A stretch of DNA of 64,000 nt. Source: Pseudomonas sp. Marseille-Q3773. Its GTDB lineage: Bacteria; Pseudomonadota; Gammaproteobacteria; Pseudomonadales; Pseudomonadaceae. The DNA lies in contig NZ_OU745390.1 in NCBI RefSeq assembly GCF_916618955.1, forward strand, positions 1,240,001 to 1,304,000, given 5' to 3'. Each line of letters starts with the position of its first letter. The first letter of the stretch is position 1. The position numbers and the translations under genes are program-made. Below, one piece after another: positions 53,279 to 63,660 of this stretch. The notes beneath the pieces are model-generated. The model did not search any database and was not told where the DNA came from. It saw nothing but the letters and a program-made list of their open reading frames with translations.

Positions 53279-53310
53279 GGCCTGTTCGCGGGTAGAGCCG
53301 CGAACAGGCC
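53279..53310 (-). terminator. Perfect 13-bp stem between acyl-CoA synthetase and dehydrogenase genes
   Basis: GGCCTGTTCGCGG and CCGCGAACAGGCC pair perfectly around a 6-nt loop, 9 bp past the synthetase stop. The arms are REP-like. The stem may reduce read-through into the dehydrogenase gene. Confidence 0.65.
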
Positions 53311-53319
53311 GCCAGGGTT

Positions 53320-54942
53320 TCAGAGGGCCTTGGCCCGGTCGCGCAGCACGTATTTCTGGATCTTGCCGGTGGAGGTTTTCGGCAGTTCGCCGAAGACCAC
53401 GGTCTTCGGTACCTTGAACCCGGCCAGGTGCTCGCGGCACCAGCCGGTGATGTCGGCTTCGCGGGTGTCTTCGCGGCCCGGCTTGAGGGCGACGAAGGCG
53501 CACGGGGTTTCTCCCCATTTTTCGTCCGGGCGAGCCACTACCGCGGCTTCCAGCACGGCGGGGTGCTTGTACAGGGCATCCTCGACCTCGATGGTGGAAA
53601 TGTTCTCGCCGCCGGAAATGATGATGTCCTTGAGCCGGTCCTTGATCTCGACATAGCCGTCGGCATGCCACACGGCCAGGTCGCCGGTGTGGAACCAGCC
53701 GCCACGGAAGGCTTCCGCGGTCGCTTCGGGGTTTTTCAGGTAGCCCTTCATCACGGTGTTGCCGCGCATGAAGATCTCGCCCAAGGTATTGCCGTCGCGC
53801 GGTACCGGCTCAAGGGTCTGCGGGTCGGCGACCATCAAGCCATCAAGGGTCGGGTAGCGCACGCCCTGGCGTGACTTGATCCGCGCGCGTTCTTCCAGCG
53901 CAAGTTGGTCCCATTCGTCATGCCAGGCGCACACGGTAACCGGGCCATAGACTTCGGTCAGGCCGTAGGTGTGGGTCACCTGTATGCCCATTTCCTCCAC
54001 GGCGCCGATCACCTTGGCGGGAGGCGCGGCGCCGGCGACCATGGCCTGCACCGGGTGCTCGATGGCCGCCTTGGCCGACTCGGGCATGTTGACCAGGGCG
54101 TTGAGCACGATCGGCGCGCCGCACAGGTGGCTGACCCGGTGTTCGCGGATCAGGTTGAGGATTTTCTGCGGGTCGACCCGGCGCAGGAACACGTGGGTGC
54201 CGGCCAGCGCGGTGATGGTCCATGGGTAGCACCAGCCGTTGCAGTGGAACATCGGCAGGGTCCACAGGTACACCGGGCGATGGCCCATGGCCCAGGTCAT
54301 TTGGTTGCCCAGGGCATTCAGGTAGGCGCCGCGGTGGTGATAGACCACGCCCTTGGGGTTGCCGGTGGTGCCGGAGGTGTAGTTGAGCGAGATCGCCTGC
54401 CACTCGTCGTCGGGCCATTCCCAGGCAAATTCCGGGTCGCCTTCGGCGAGGAATGCCTCGTAGTCCAGCTCGCTGAGCGCACGGCCTTCGCCGTACTCCG
54501 GGTCATCCACATCCACCACCAGTGGCGGGGGTTCGAGCAGGGCCAGGGCAGCCTCGATGACCGTATGGAACTCGCGGGCGGGAATCAGCACCTTGGCCTC
54601 GCCATGTTGCAGCATGAAGGCGATGGCCTCGGGGGCCAGGCGCACGTTCAGGGGGTTGAGCACGGCACCGGTCATGGGCACGCCAAAGTGGGCCTCGAGC
54701 ATGGCCGGAATGTTCGGCAACATCACCGCCACGGTATCGCCACGGCCGATACCTCGGCCCGCCAGGGCGCTGGCCAGGCGTCGGCAGCGCTGGTAGGTTT
54801 CCTGCCAGTCGCGGCGGATGGCTCCGTGTATCACTGCGGGGTAGTTGCCGTAAACGGCAGCGGTGCGCTCGATGAAGCTCAGCGGGGTGAGGGCGACATG
54901 GTTGACGGCTGCGGGCATCAGGCCCTGGGCGTAGATCGACAT
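53320..54942 (-). CDS. Fatty-acyl-CoA synthetase (AMP-binding, medium-chain type)
   Basis: This 540-residue adenylate-forming ligase joins a carboxylic acid to CoA through an acyl-AMP. The P-loop is SLNYTSGTTGNPKGVVYHHR, the A5-type segment is HTYGLTEVYGPVTVCAW, the hinge region is FHTGDLAVWHADGYVEIKDR, and the C-terminal catalytic lysine is in KTSTGKIQKYVLRDRAKA. It resembles AlkK-type medium-chain ligases. ATG 54940-54942 has an AGGA site upstream. The next gene downstream is the acyl-CoA dehydrogenase, and a divergent two-component system is likely to regulate it. Short- or medium-chain acids are the likely substrates; I cannot fix the chain length. Confidence 0.92.
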   Translation of the reverse strand: MSIYAQGLMPAAVNHVALTPLSFIERTAAVYGNYPAVIHGAIRRDWQETYQRCRRLASALAGRGIGRGDTVAVMLPNIPAMLEAHFGVPMTGAVLNPLNVRLAPEAIAFMLQHGEAKVLIPAREFHTVIEAALALLEPPPLVVDVDDPEYGEGRALSELDYEAFLAEGDPEFAWEWPDDEWQAISLNYTSGTTGNPKGVVYHHRGAYLNALGNQMTWAMGHRPVYLWTLPMFHCNGWCYPWTITALAGTHVFLRRVDPQKILNLIREHRVSHLCGAPIVLNALVNMPESAKAAIEHPVQAMVAGAAPPAKVIGAVEEMGIQVTHTYGLTEVYGPVTVCAWHDEWDQLALEERARIKSRQGVRYPTLDGLMVADPQTLEPVPRDGNTLGEIFMRGNTVMKGYLKNPEATAEAFRGGWFHTGDLAVWHADGYVEIKDRLKDIIISGGENISTIEVEDALYKHPAVLEAAVVARPDEKWGETPCAFVALKPGREDTREADITGWCREHLAGFKVPKTVVFGELPKTSTGKIQKYVLRDRAKAL

Positions 54943-55091
54943 GCAGTAGTCCTGTAAGGGAGGCAGGCGCAGCCAGTGCGCTGGACCCCCGGTGGCTGAT
55001 TGTTAGCTCTGTTCAGGGTGCAGGGTGGCGGATGTTGAGCCGCTACCCTTGGCGGATTTTTACGCGAGTCGCTATGGTATTAGGAATATCG

Positions 55092-55132
55092 ACTATAGCA
55101 ATATAGTAAAACTACTATAACAACGAGTCGTT
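55092..55132. promoter_or_regulatory. AT-rich operator array upstream of the PAS histidine kinase
   Basis: Three copies of one half-site alternate in orientation: ACTATA (55092-55097), TATAGT (55102-55107) and ACTATA (55114-55119). They form ACTATA-GCAA-TATAGT and TATAGTA-AAAC-TACTATA with perfect arms. A separate perfect palindrome AACGA-G-TCGTT (55122-55132) ends 4 bp before the GTG start. The array sits in the divergent control region of the acyl-CoA synthetase and kinase genes. The adjacent response regulator is the obvious candidate to bind it. Confidence 0.55.
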
Positions 55133-55136
55133 CACT

Positions 55137-56543
55137 GTGGACAAGACTGCCTACCCCTTGCTCGCCAAGGACCCCCAGCCCAGCCTGATGCTGGCCGGTG
55201 ATGCCAGGCCGCTGGCGCTCAACCCGGCGATGCAGGCGTGGCTCGATGAAGGCCCAGTACTGGCCAGCTGGCTGCCGGCCAACTGTGCCGCCCTGGTGCG
55301 CGCCTGCCTGCGCCAGCACCGGGCAATTGCCGGCGTCGAGGTGCAGGTCGGCGAGCGCATCGTGTTGTGGAATTTCATTCCCGACGATCAGGGCCAGCAC
55401 GTGCTGGCGCGTTGCCGCGATGCCAGCGACGAGCGCCACGGTGCGCGCGAAGCCAGCCGCGCCCGGCGCCTGTACCGGCTGATCATCGAGAACACCACCG
55501 ACCTGATCTCCCGGCACAGTCCTGATGGCCGTTTTCTCGATGCCTCGCCGGCGGCATTCCGCCTGCTCGGACTGTGGCCCGAGCAATTGCGCGGCATGGC
55601 CGTGCACAGCCTGCTGCACCCACGCGAACGTCGCCAGGTGCTGCGTCAGGCCGCGGCGGCCCTGGACCAGGACGGTTACCACACCATGACCTGCCGGGTG
55701 CGCCAGGCCGCAGGCGGCTACCGCTGGTTCGAAATTGCCAGCCGGGCGATCCGCGAAACCTACACCGGCGCGGTGGTGGAGGTGGTCAGCGTGTCCCGCG
55801 ACATCACCTTGCGTATCGAGGCCCAGGAGGGCCTGGCGCACAGTGCCCGCCTGGCCACCCTGGGCGAGCTGGCTTCAGGTATCGCCCACGAGATCAACCA
55901 ACCATTGGCCGCCGTGGTCAACTATGCCAATGCCAGCCAGCGCTACCTGCAGGGCGTGGCGCACGACCCGCAGGCGCGCGAGCGGGTCGGGCAGGGCCTG
56001 CAGCGCATCAGCGAGCAGGCCACCCATGCCGCCGAAGTGATCCGCCGCCTGCGTGCCTTCCTGCGCAAGGAGCCGCGCCGCCTGCAGGCGCTGGACGTGG
56101 CCGAGGTGGCCGGTGAAGCCATGCGCCTGTGTGCCTGGGAAGCCGCGCGCGACCAGGTGCTGGTCGAACTGCGCATGAGCGGGCAACTGCCCTCGGTGTA
56201 CGCCGACCGGGTATTGCTCGAGCAAGTGCTGCTCAACCTGCTGCGCAATGCCATCGAGGCCAACCGTGAGCAGCACGGCGAGCGACCGTCGCGTATCCTG
56301 CTGAGCGCCGAGCGCGATGGTGACGGCGTGCGGGTGGAAGTGGCCGACCAGGGGCCAGGCGTAGCCCCCGGGCAGCTGGACGAAATCTTCACGCCTTTCA
56401 CCACCAGCAAGGCCGATGGCCTGGGCCTGGGGTTGAGCATGAGCCGCAGCCTGATCGAAGGCTTTGGCGGCAGCCTGTGGGCGCGGCCCGGTGACAAGGG
56501 TGGTCTGGTGCTGTGCTGCCGTCTGGCGGTCAGCAGGGGATAA
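55137..56543 (+). CDS. Soluble PAS-domain sensor histidine kinase
   Basis: This 468-residue cytoplasmic kinase has no membrane helix. A divergent N-terminal segment (1-105) is followed by a PAS domain (about 112-225, IIENTTDLISRHSPDGRFLD), a dimerisation/phosphoacceptor helix with H251 (GIAHEINQPLAAVV) and an ATPase domain (N-box NLLRNAIEAN, DQGPGVAP, GLGLGLSMSRSLI). The architecture is that of FixL/DctS-type kinases, without visible haem ligands in PAS. It starts with GTG at 55137; no suitable ATG or good ribosome site is near. It is followed after 11 bp by a FixJ-type regulator and diverges from the acyl-CoA synthetase, so it probably senses a metabolite of that pathway. Confidence 0.9.
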   Translation: MDKTAYPLLAKDPQPSLMLAGDARPLALNPAMQAWLDEGPVLASWLPANCAALVRACLRQHRAIAGVEVQVGERIVLWNFIPDDQGQHVLARCRDASDERHGAREASRARRLYRLIIENTTDLISRHSPDGRFLDASPAAFRLLGLWPEQLRGMAVHSLLHPRERRQVLRQAAAALDQDGYHTMTCRVRQAAGGYRWFEIASRAIRETYTGAVVEVVSVSRDITLRIEAQEGLAHSARLATLGELASGIAHEINQPLAAVVNYANASQRYLQGVAHDPQARERVGQGLQRISEQATHAAEVIRRLRAFLRKEPRRLQALDVAEVAGEAMRLCAWEAARDQVLVELRMSGQLPSVYADRVLLEQVLLNLLRNAIEANREQHGERPSRILLSAERDGDGVRVEVADQGPGVAPGQLDEIFTPFTTSKADGLGLGLSMSRSLIEGFGGSLWARPGDKGGLVLCCRLAVSRG

Positions 56544-56554
56544 GGGGAAACGCG

Positions 56555-57184
56555 GTGCAAGCGAAAGTGTATGTGGTCGATGACGACCAGGGCATGCGGG
56601 ATTCGACCGTGTGGCTGTTGCAGTCGGTAGGTTTGCAGGCCCTGCCGTTCGCCAGCGGGCAGGCGTTTCTTGACGCCTGCGTTGATGAGGGGCCTGCCTG
56701 TGTGCTGCTGGATGTGCGCATGCCGGGGCTGGGCGGGTTGGCGGTGCAGCAGGCGATGCGTGAACGTGGCCTGGCGCTGCCGGTGATTTTCGTCAGTGGC
56801 CATGCCGATGTGCCGATCGTGGTGCGGGCGTTCAAGAGCGGCGCCTGCGATTTCATCGAAAAGCCGTACAACGACCAGTTGCTGCTTGACAGCGTGCAGG
56901 CCGCGCTGGAACACGCCGGGCGCGCACGCCAGGACGGCCAGGCACTGGCGCAGGTGCAGGCGCGTATCGATGCCCTGACACCGCGCGAGCGCGACGTGTT
57001 CGTGCCGTTGGCCCAAGGCTTGAACAACCGCGAGATCGCCGAGCGGCTGGGGGTCAGCGTGAAGACCGTCGACCTGTACCGCGGCCGGGTGATGAAGCGC
57101 TTGCAGGCACAAAGCCTGGCCGAGCTGGTCGGCATGGCCATTGCCTGCGGTGCGGTGCAGGCATTGGGCCTGCGAGCCCTCTGA
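56555..57184 (+). CDS. FixJ/NarL-type response regulator with LuxR HTH
   Basis: This 209-residue regulator pairs with the kinase just upstream (11-bp gap). The receiver domain (1-120) has acidic D9-D11 (VVDDDQGMRD), phosphoacceptor D53 in LLDVRMPG and K103 in FIEKPYN. The C-terminal LuxR-type HTH (about 145-205) reads LTPRERDVFVPLAQGLNNRE then AERLGVSVKTVDLYRG. Translation probably starts at GTG 56555, with AGGGGA 8 nt ahead, giving MQAKVYVVDDDQGMRD. An earlier in-frame ATG at 56513 overlaps the kinase gene. It likely activates the acyl-CoA synthetase/dehydrogenase genes. The next 233 bp hold only the marR promoter region. Confidence 0.92.
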   Translation: MQAKVYVVDDDQGMRDSTVWLLQSVGLQALPFASGQAFLDACVDEGPACVLLDVRMPGLGGLAVQQAMRERGLALPVIFVSGHADVPIVVRAFKSGACDFIEKPYNDQLLLDSVQAALEHAGRARQDGQALAQVQARIDALTPRERDVFVPLAQGLNNREIAERLGVSVKTVDLYRGRVMKRLQAQSLAELVGMAIACGAVQALGLRAL

Positions 57185-57343
57185 CCGCCTTTGTCGTGGC
57201 CCCTGGACCACGCACCTCACCTTAAAGCTGCCCTGGGTTCTGTGTTGCGGCACGAACTGTCAGGACCACTGGGTTGCCCATCACGACGCAAGGCTGCTCC
57301 TGCAAAGGGCGGCGGGTCAGGCCAGGATCATGAAATTTTTCAT

Positions 57344-57389
57344 AGCTTGCTAATCAAGGCTTTGACATTCACTGCCTAAGCAGTAATAT
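57344..57389 (+). promoter_or_regulatory. Near-consensus sigma-70 promoter with palindromes, marR-emrAB
   Basis: TTGACA (57362-57367), a 16-nt spacer and TAATAT (57384-57389) form an almost perfect promoter 28 bp before marR. The spacer and -10 edge contain ACTGC-CTAA-GCAGT (57371-57384), a palindrome with perfect 5-bp arms that would block RNA polymerase if bound. Just upstream, CTTGCTAATCAAG (57346-57358) is a second partial palindrome that shares TAGCTTGCTAAT with the quiA upstream site. Autorepression by the MarR protein is the natural reading. Confidence 0.7.
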
Positions 57390-57417
57390 TTTTACACACT
57401 TACCCGAGCAGTCGCTG

Positions 57418-57891
57418 ATGGCCCATTTCACCCCAGACAACTTCCAGACCTGCGCCATCGGCATGCTGCTTGGCCGCGCTGCGATCCTCAAGGACCGCAT
57501 CCTCGACTGGCACCTCGAATCCGAGGGCGTCACCGCCGCGCAGTTCAAGGTGCTGATCATCGTCACCCAGTACCAGGTGGATACCCCGGCCGAACTGTGC
57601 CGCTACCTGGGCCTGGACAGCGGCTCGATGACGCGCATGCTCGACCGCCTCGAGCAGAAGGAACTGATCGTGCGCAATCGCTGTGCCGACGACCGTCGCC
57701 AGGTGCGGCTGGCCTTGACCGCCGACGGCCAGCGCCTGGCCGACCGGCTGCCGGAAATCGGCGCCGCCGCCATGAACGAATTGTGCGGCGCACTGGACGC
57801 CGAAGAACTCAAGGCCCTGGAGGGCCTGCTGGCCAAGGTACTGCTTGCTGCCGGCGACCCGTTGACGATCCGCCGCTTCGGCGATCGCTGA
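57418..57891 (+). CDS. MarR-family transcriptional repressor
   Basis: This 157-residue winged-helix regulator begins MAHFTPDNFQTCAIGMLLGR. Recognition-helix and wing sequences are ELCRYLGLDSGSMTRMLDRL and EQKELIVRNRCADDRRQVRL, the MarR/EmrR hallmark DxRxxxLxL region. It should bind the palindrome in its own promoter and release it when a phenolic or other small molecule binds. It is the first gene of marR-emrA-emrB (30 bp to emrA), the same layout as E. coli emrRAB. Confidence 0.93.
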   Translation: MAHFTPDNFQTCAIGMLLGRAAILKDRILDWHLESEGVTAAQFKVLIIVTQYQVDTPAELCRYLGLDSGSMTRMLDRLEQKELIVRNRCADDRRQVRLALTADGQRLADRLPEIGAAAMNELCGALDAEELKALEGLLAKVLLAAGDPLTIRRFGDR

Positions 57892-57921
57892 ACCCTGTCA
57901 CGCATTTTCCAAGGTACTGTC

Positions 57922-59115
57922 ATGGCCACTTCCACAGACACCCCGTCTCCCTCCGCACCGCCCGAGCCCTCGCGCAAGCGCAAGGCCTGGCTGCTTGCCC
58001 TGTTGTTGCTGGTGATCCTGGCCGCCGCAGGCGCCTGGGCCTGGTACAGCCTGGTCGGGCGTTGGCACGAAAGCACCGACGATGCCTATGTCAACGGCAA
58101 CGTGGTGGAAATCACGCCGCTGGTCAGCGGTACGGTCATCAGCATCGGCGCCGATGACGGCGACCTGGTGCATGCTGGCCAGGTGCTGCTGCAATTCGAC
58201 CCGGCCGACAGCGAAGTGGCCCTGCAGTCCGCCGAAGCCAGGCTGGCGCGCAGTGTGCGCCAGGTGCGCGGACTGTACAGCAACGTCGACTCGCTCAAGG
58301 CCCAGCTGGAAACCCGCCAGGCCGAATTGCGCAAGGCCCAACAGGACTTCAACCGGCGCAAGGTGCTGGCTGAAAGCGGGGCGATTGCCGCTGAAGAGCT
58401 GTCCCATGCCCGCGATGACCTCAGCGTGGCCCAGGCCGCGGTCAACAGCGCGCGTCAGCAACTGAGTACCAGCAGTGCGCTGGTCGACGACACCGTGGTG
58501 TCCTCGCACCCCGAGGTGATGGCGGCTGCCGCCGACCTGCGCCAGGCTTACCTTGACCACGCCCGTACCACCCTGGTCGCGCCGGTGACTGGCTACGTCG
58601 CCAAGCGTACCGTGCAGCTGGGCCAGCGCCTGCAGCCTGGCACCGCGACCATGGCGGTGATTCCACTGGACCAGGTGTGGATCGATGCCAACTTCAAGGA
58701 AACCCAGCTGCGTGACATGCGCATCGGCCAACCGGTGCAGATCAGCGCCGACCTGTATGGCAGCGAGGTCAAGTACAGCGGCACGGTCGACAGCCTTGGC
58801 GCCGGCACCGGCAGTGCCTTCGCCCTGTTGCCGGCGCAGAATGCCACTGGTAACTGGATCAAGATCGTCCAGCGGGTGCCGGTACGCATTCACCTCAGCC
58901 CCGATCAGCTCAAGGAGCACCCGCTGCGTATCGGCCTGTCCACCGTGGTCGAGGTCGACCTGCATGACCAGAGCGGCCCGGCATTGGCCCAGCAGCCGCC
59001 GCAGCAGGCCAGCTATACCACCCAGGTCTATGATCGCCAGTTGGTCGAAGCCGACAACCTGATCGCCCGGCTGATCCACGAAAACAGCGCCACCGGCAAG
59101 ACGGCGCAGCGATGA
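57922..59115 (+). CDS. emrA: EmrA-type periplasmic adaptor of an MFS efflux pump
   Basis: This 397-residue HlyD-family membrane-fusion protein has one N-terminal anchor (about 24-43, WLLALLLLVILAAAGAWAWY). Barrel-sandwich and long coiled-coil arms follow: TDDAYVNGNVVEITPLVSGT, the VDSLKAQLETRQAELRKAQQ helix, and LVAPVTGYVAKRTVQLGQRL. It bridges EmrB to an outer-membrane channel encoded elsewhere. It follows marR by 30 bp, and its stop overlaps emrB as ATGA (59112-59115). Confidence 0.93.
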   Translation: MATSTDTPSPSAPPEPSRKRKAWLLALLLLVILAAAGAWAWYSLVGRWHESTDDAYVNGNVVEITPLVSGTVISIGADDGDLVHAGQVLLQFDPADSEVALQSAEARLARSVRQVRGLYSNVDSLKAQLETRQAELRKAQQDFNRRKVLAESGAIAAEELSHARDDLSVAQAAVNSARQQLSTSSALVDDTVVSSHPEVMAAAADLRQAYLDHARTTLVAPVTGYVAKRTVQLGQRLQPGTATMAVIPLDQVWIDANFKETQLRDMRIGQPVQISADLYGSEVKYSGTVDSLGAGTGSAFALLPAQNATGNWIKIVQRVPVRIHLSPDQLKEHPLRIGLSTVVEVDLHDQSGPALAQQPPQQASYTTQVYDRQLVEADNLIARLIHENSATGKTAQR

Positions 59116-60647
59116 GCAATACCACCGCGGCCCAGTTCACCCCGCCGAGCCTGCTGCTGACCACCGTCGGCCTGTCGCTGGCGACCTTCATGCAGGTGCT
59201 CGATACCACCATTGCCAACGTCGCCCTGCCGACCATTTCCGGCAACCTCGGGGTGAGCTACGAGCAGGGTACCTGGGTCATCACCTCGTTCGCGGTGAGC
59301 AACGCCATCGCCTTGCCGCTTACCGGCTGGCTGAGCCGACGGTTTGGCGAGGTGAAGCTGTTCATATGGGCCACGCTGCTGTTCGTGCTGGCCTCGTTCC
59401 TCTGCGGGATTGCCCAGTCGATGCCGGAACTGGTCGGTTTTCGCGTGTTGCAGGGCGTGGTGGCCGGGCCGTTGTACCCGATGACCCAGACGTTGCTGAT
59501 TGCGGTGTATCCGCCGGCCAAGCGGGGGATGGCCCTGGCACTGCTGGCGATGGTAACGGTGGTGGCGCCGATTGCCGGGCCGATCCTCGGCGGCTGGATC
59601 ACCGACAGCTACAGCTGGCCGTGGATCTTCTTCATCAACGTGCCCATCGGCCTGTTCGCCGCCGCCGTGGTGCGCCAGCAGATGCGCAGTCGGCCGGTGG
59701 TCACCAGCCGCCAGCCGATGGACTATATCGGCCTGCTGACGCTGATCATTGGCGTCGGTGCCTTGCAGGTCGTACTCGACAAAGGCAACGACCTGGACTG
59801 GTTCGAATCGTCGTTCATCGTCACCGGCAGCCTGATTTCGCTGGTGTTCCTGGCAGTGTTCGTGATCTGGGAACTGACCGACCGCCACCCGGTGGTGAAC
59901 CTGCGGCTGTTCGTGCACCGCAACTTCCGGGTCGGTACCCTGGTGCTGGTCGGCGGCTATGCCGGGTTCTTCGGCATCAACCTGATCCTGCCGCAGTGGT
60001 TGCAGACGCAGATGGGCTACACCGCCACCTGGGCCGGCCTGGCGGTGGCGCCGATCGGTCTGTTGCCGGTGATCATGTCGCCGTTCGTGGGCAAGTATGC
60101 GCACCGTTTCGACCTGCGCGTGCTGGCGGGGCTGGCATTTCTGGCGATCGGTACCAGCTGCTACATGCGCGCCGGGTTCACCAGCGAGGTGGACTTCCAG
60201 CACGTGGCCCTGGTGCAACTGTTCATGGGTATCGGCGTGGCACTGTTCTTCATGCCGACCTTGAGCATCCTGCTGTCCGACCTGCCGCCGCACCAGATTG
60301 CCGATGGCTCCGGGCTGGCGACCTTCCTGCGGACCCTGGGCGGGAGTTTTGCGGCGTCGCTGACGACCTGGATCTGGATTCGCCGGGCGGACCAGCACCA
60401 TGCCTACCTGAGCGAACATATCAGCCAGTTCGACCCGGCGACACGGCATACCCTGGAGCAGCTCGGCGGGGCCAGCCCGCAAAGCTATGCCCAGCTGGAG
60501 CAGATGCTCAACGGCCAGGCGTACATGATGTCGACGGTGGATTACTTCACTTTGATGACCTGGGTGTTTGCCGGGTTGATCCTGCTGGTGTGGTTTGCCA
60601 AGCCGCCCTTTACCGCCAAGGCGGGGCCGGCGTCGGCGGGGCATTGA
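59112..60647 (+). CDS. emrB: EmrB-type MFS multidrug efflux transporter (DHA2 family)
   Basis: This 511-residue inner-membrane drug:H+ antiporter has fourteen helices (DHA2). Family marks are FMQVLDTTIANVALPTISGN, motif A-like LTGWLSRRFGEVKLF, motif C region MVTVVAPIAGPILGGWITDS, and SWPWIFFINVPIG. It works with EmrA to expel hydrophobic or aromatic compounds across both membranes. It is translationally coupled to emrA by a 4-bp overlap. No outer-membrane factor gene follows, so a TolC homologue elsewhere is needed. Confidence 0.94.
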   Translation: MSNTTAAQFTPPSLLLTTVGLSLATFMQVLDTTIANVALPTISGNLGVSYEQGTWVITSFAVSNAIALPLTGWLSRRFGEVKLFIWATLLFVLASFLCGIAQSMPELVGFRVLQGVVAGPLYPMTQTLLIAVYPPAKRGMALALLAMVTVVAPIAGPILGGWITDSYSWPWIFFINVPIGLFAAAVVRQQMRSRPVVTSRQPMDYIGLLTLIIGVGALQVVLDKGNDLDWFESSFIVTGSLISLVFLAVFVIWELTDRHPVVNLRLFVHRNFRVGTLVLVGGYAGFFGINLILPQWLQTQMGYTATWAGLAVAPIGLLPVIMSPFVGKYAHRFDLRVLAGLAFLAIGTSCYMRAGFTSEVDFQHVALVQLFMGIGVALFFMPTLSILLSDLPPHQIADGSGLATFLRTLGGSFAASLTTWIWIRRADQHHAYLSEHISQFDPATRHTLEQLGGASPQSYAQLEQMLNGQAYMMSTVDYFTLMTWVFAGLILLVWFAKPPFTAKAGPASAGH

Positions 60648-60774
60648 CGGGCGGGGGCCCTGGCTTGTGACGTTGGGCGGGGCGGATATCGAGCGCCATC
60701 CCCGCCTTTGTTGTTCCCACACCGTGTCTTTTCCCCTATTGTCGAACCTCCCTTTTGCAACCTTCGGCAAATCC

Positions 60775-61521
60775 ATGGAGAACGTCATCGTCATCACCGG
60801 TGCCAGCCGTGGCATCGGTGCCGCCACAGCGCTGCTGGCCGCCCGCCAGGGCTACCGCATCTGCATCAATTACCACGCCGACCACCAGGCCGCGGAGAAT
60901 GTCCTCCATCAGGTTCGTGCCCTGGGCGCCGAGGCCATTGCGGTGCGTGCCGACGCCAGCGTCGAGGATGAAGTCATACAGTTGTTCCTGCGCGTCGACC
61001 AGGAACTTGGCCCGGTCACCGCGCTGGTCAACAACGCCGGCACCATTGGCCAGCAGAGCCGGGTCGAGGACATGTCCGAATTTCGCCTGCTCAAGGTCAT
61101 GAAAACCAACGTCGTCGGCCCCATGCTCTGTGCCAAGCACGCCTTGCTGCGCATGGCGCGTCGACACGGCGGGCAGGGCGGGGCCATCGTCAACGTGTCG
61201 TCAGTGGCCGCACGCCTGGGCTCGCCCAACGAATACGTGGACTACGCCACCTCCAAAGGCGCACTGGACACCTTCACCATTGGCCTGGCCAAGGAAGTCG
61301 CAGGCGAGGGCGTGCGGGTCAATGGTGTTCGGCCAGGCTATATCCACACCGGGTTCCACGCGCTTTCCGGCGACCCCGACCGTGTCAGCAAACTTGAATC
61401 CGGCTTGCCCATGGGCCGCGGCGGGCGCCCCGAGGAAGTCGCCGAGGCCATTCTCTGGCTGCTTTCGGACAAGGCCTCGTATTCCACCGGCAGCTTCGTC
61501 GACCTGGGCGGCGGGCGCTGA
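60775..61521 (+). CDS. Short-chain dehydrogenase/reductase
   Basis: This 248-residue classical SDR has the Rossmann motif TGASRGIG (8-15), structural NNAG (86-89), catalytic S142/S143 in NVSSVAARLG, and Y157/K161 in YATSKGAL. The end VDLGGGR is typical. HVNYHAD-like INYHADHQ (31-38) after the second strand suggests NADP specificity. The frame extends upstream to 60595, but ATG 60775 gives MENVIVITGASRGIG, the normal start. It lies 127 bp after emrB and converges on the hybrid kinase (9 bp between stops). The substrate is unknown; the nearest families are glucose dehydrogenase and FabG-like enzymes. Confidence 0.9.
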   Translation: MENVIVITGASRGIGAATALLAARQGYRICINYHADHQAAENVLHQVRALGAEAIAVRADASVEDEVIQLFLRVDQELGPVTALVNNAGTIGQQSRVEDMSEFRLLKVMKTNVVGPMLCAKHALLRMARRHGGQGGAIVNVSSVAARLGSPNEYVDYATSKGALDTFTIGLAKEVAGEGVRVNGVRPGYIHTGFHALSGDPDRVSKLESGLPMGRGGRPEEVAEAILWLLSDKASYSTGSFVDLGGGR

Positions 61522-61530
61522 GCCCGCCGG

Positions 61531-63642
<2,112 letters not shown>

Positions 63643-63660
63643 CTGCACACGAATAGCCGC

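Noticed and set aside
53246..53671. Longer N terminus for the acyl-CoA dehydrogenase (frame open into the synthetase gene)
   Set aside because: The extension overlaps the synthetase in a different frame and a terminator-like stem, and the family alignment begins at the ATG at 53245.
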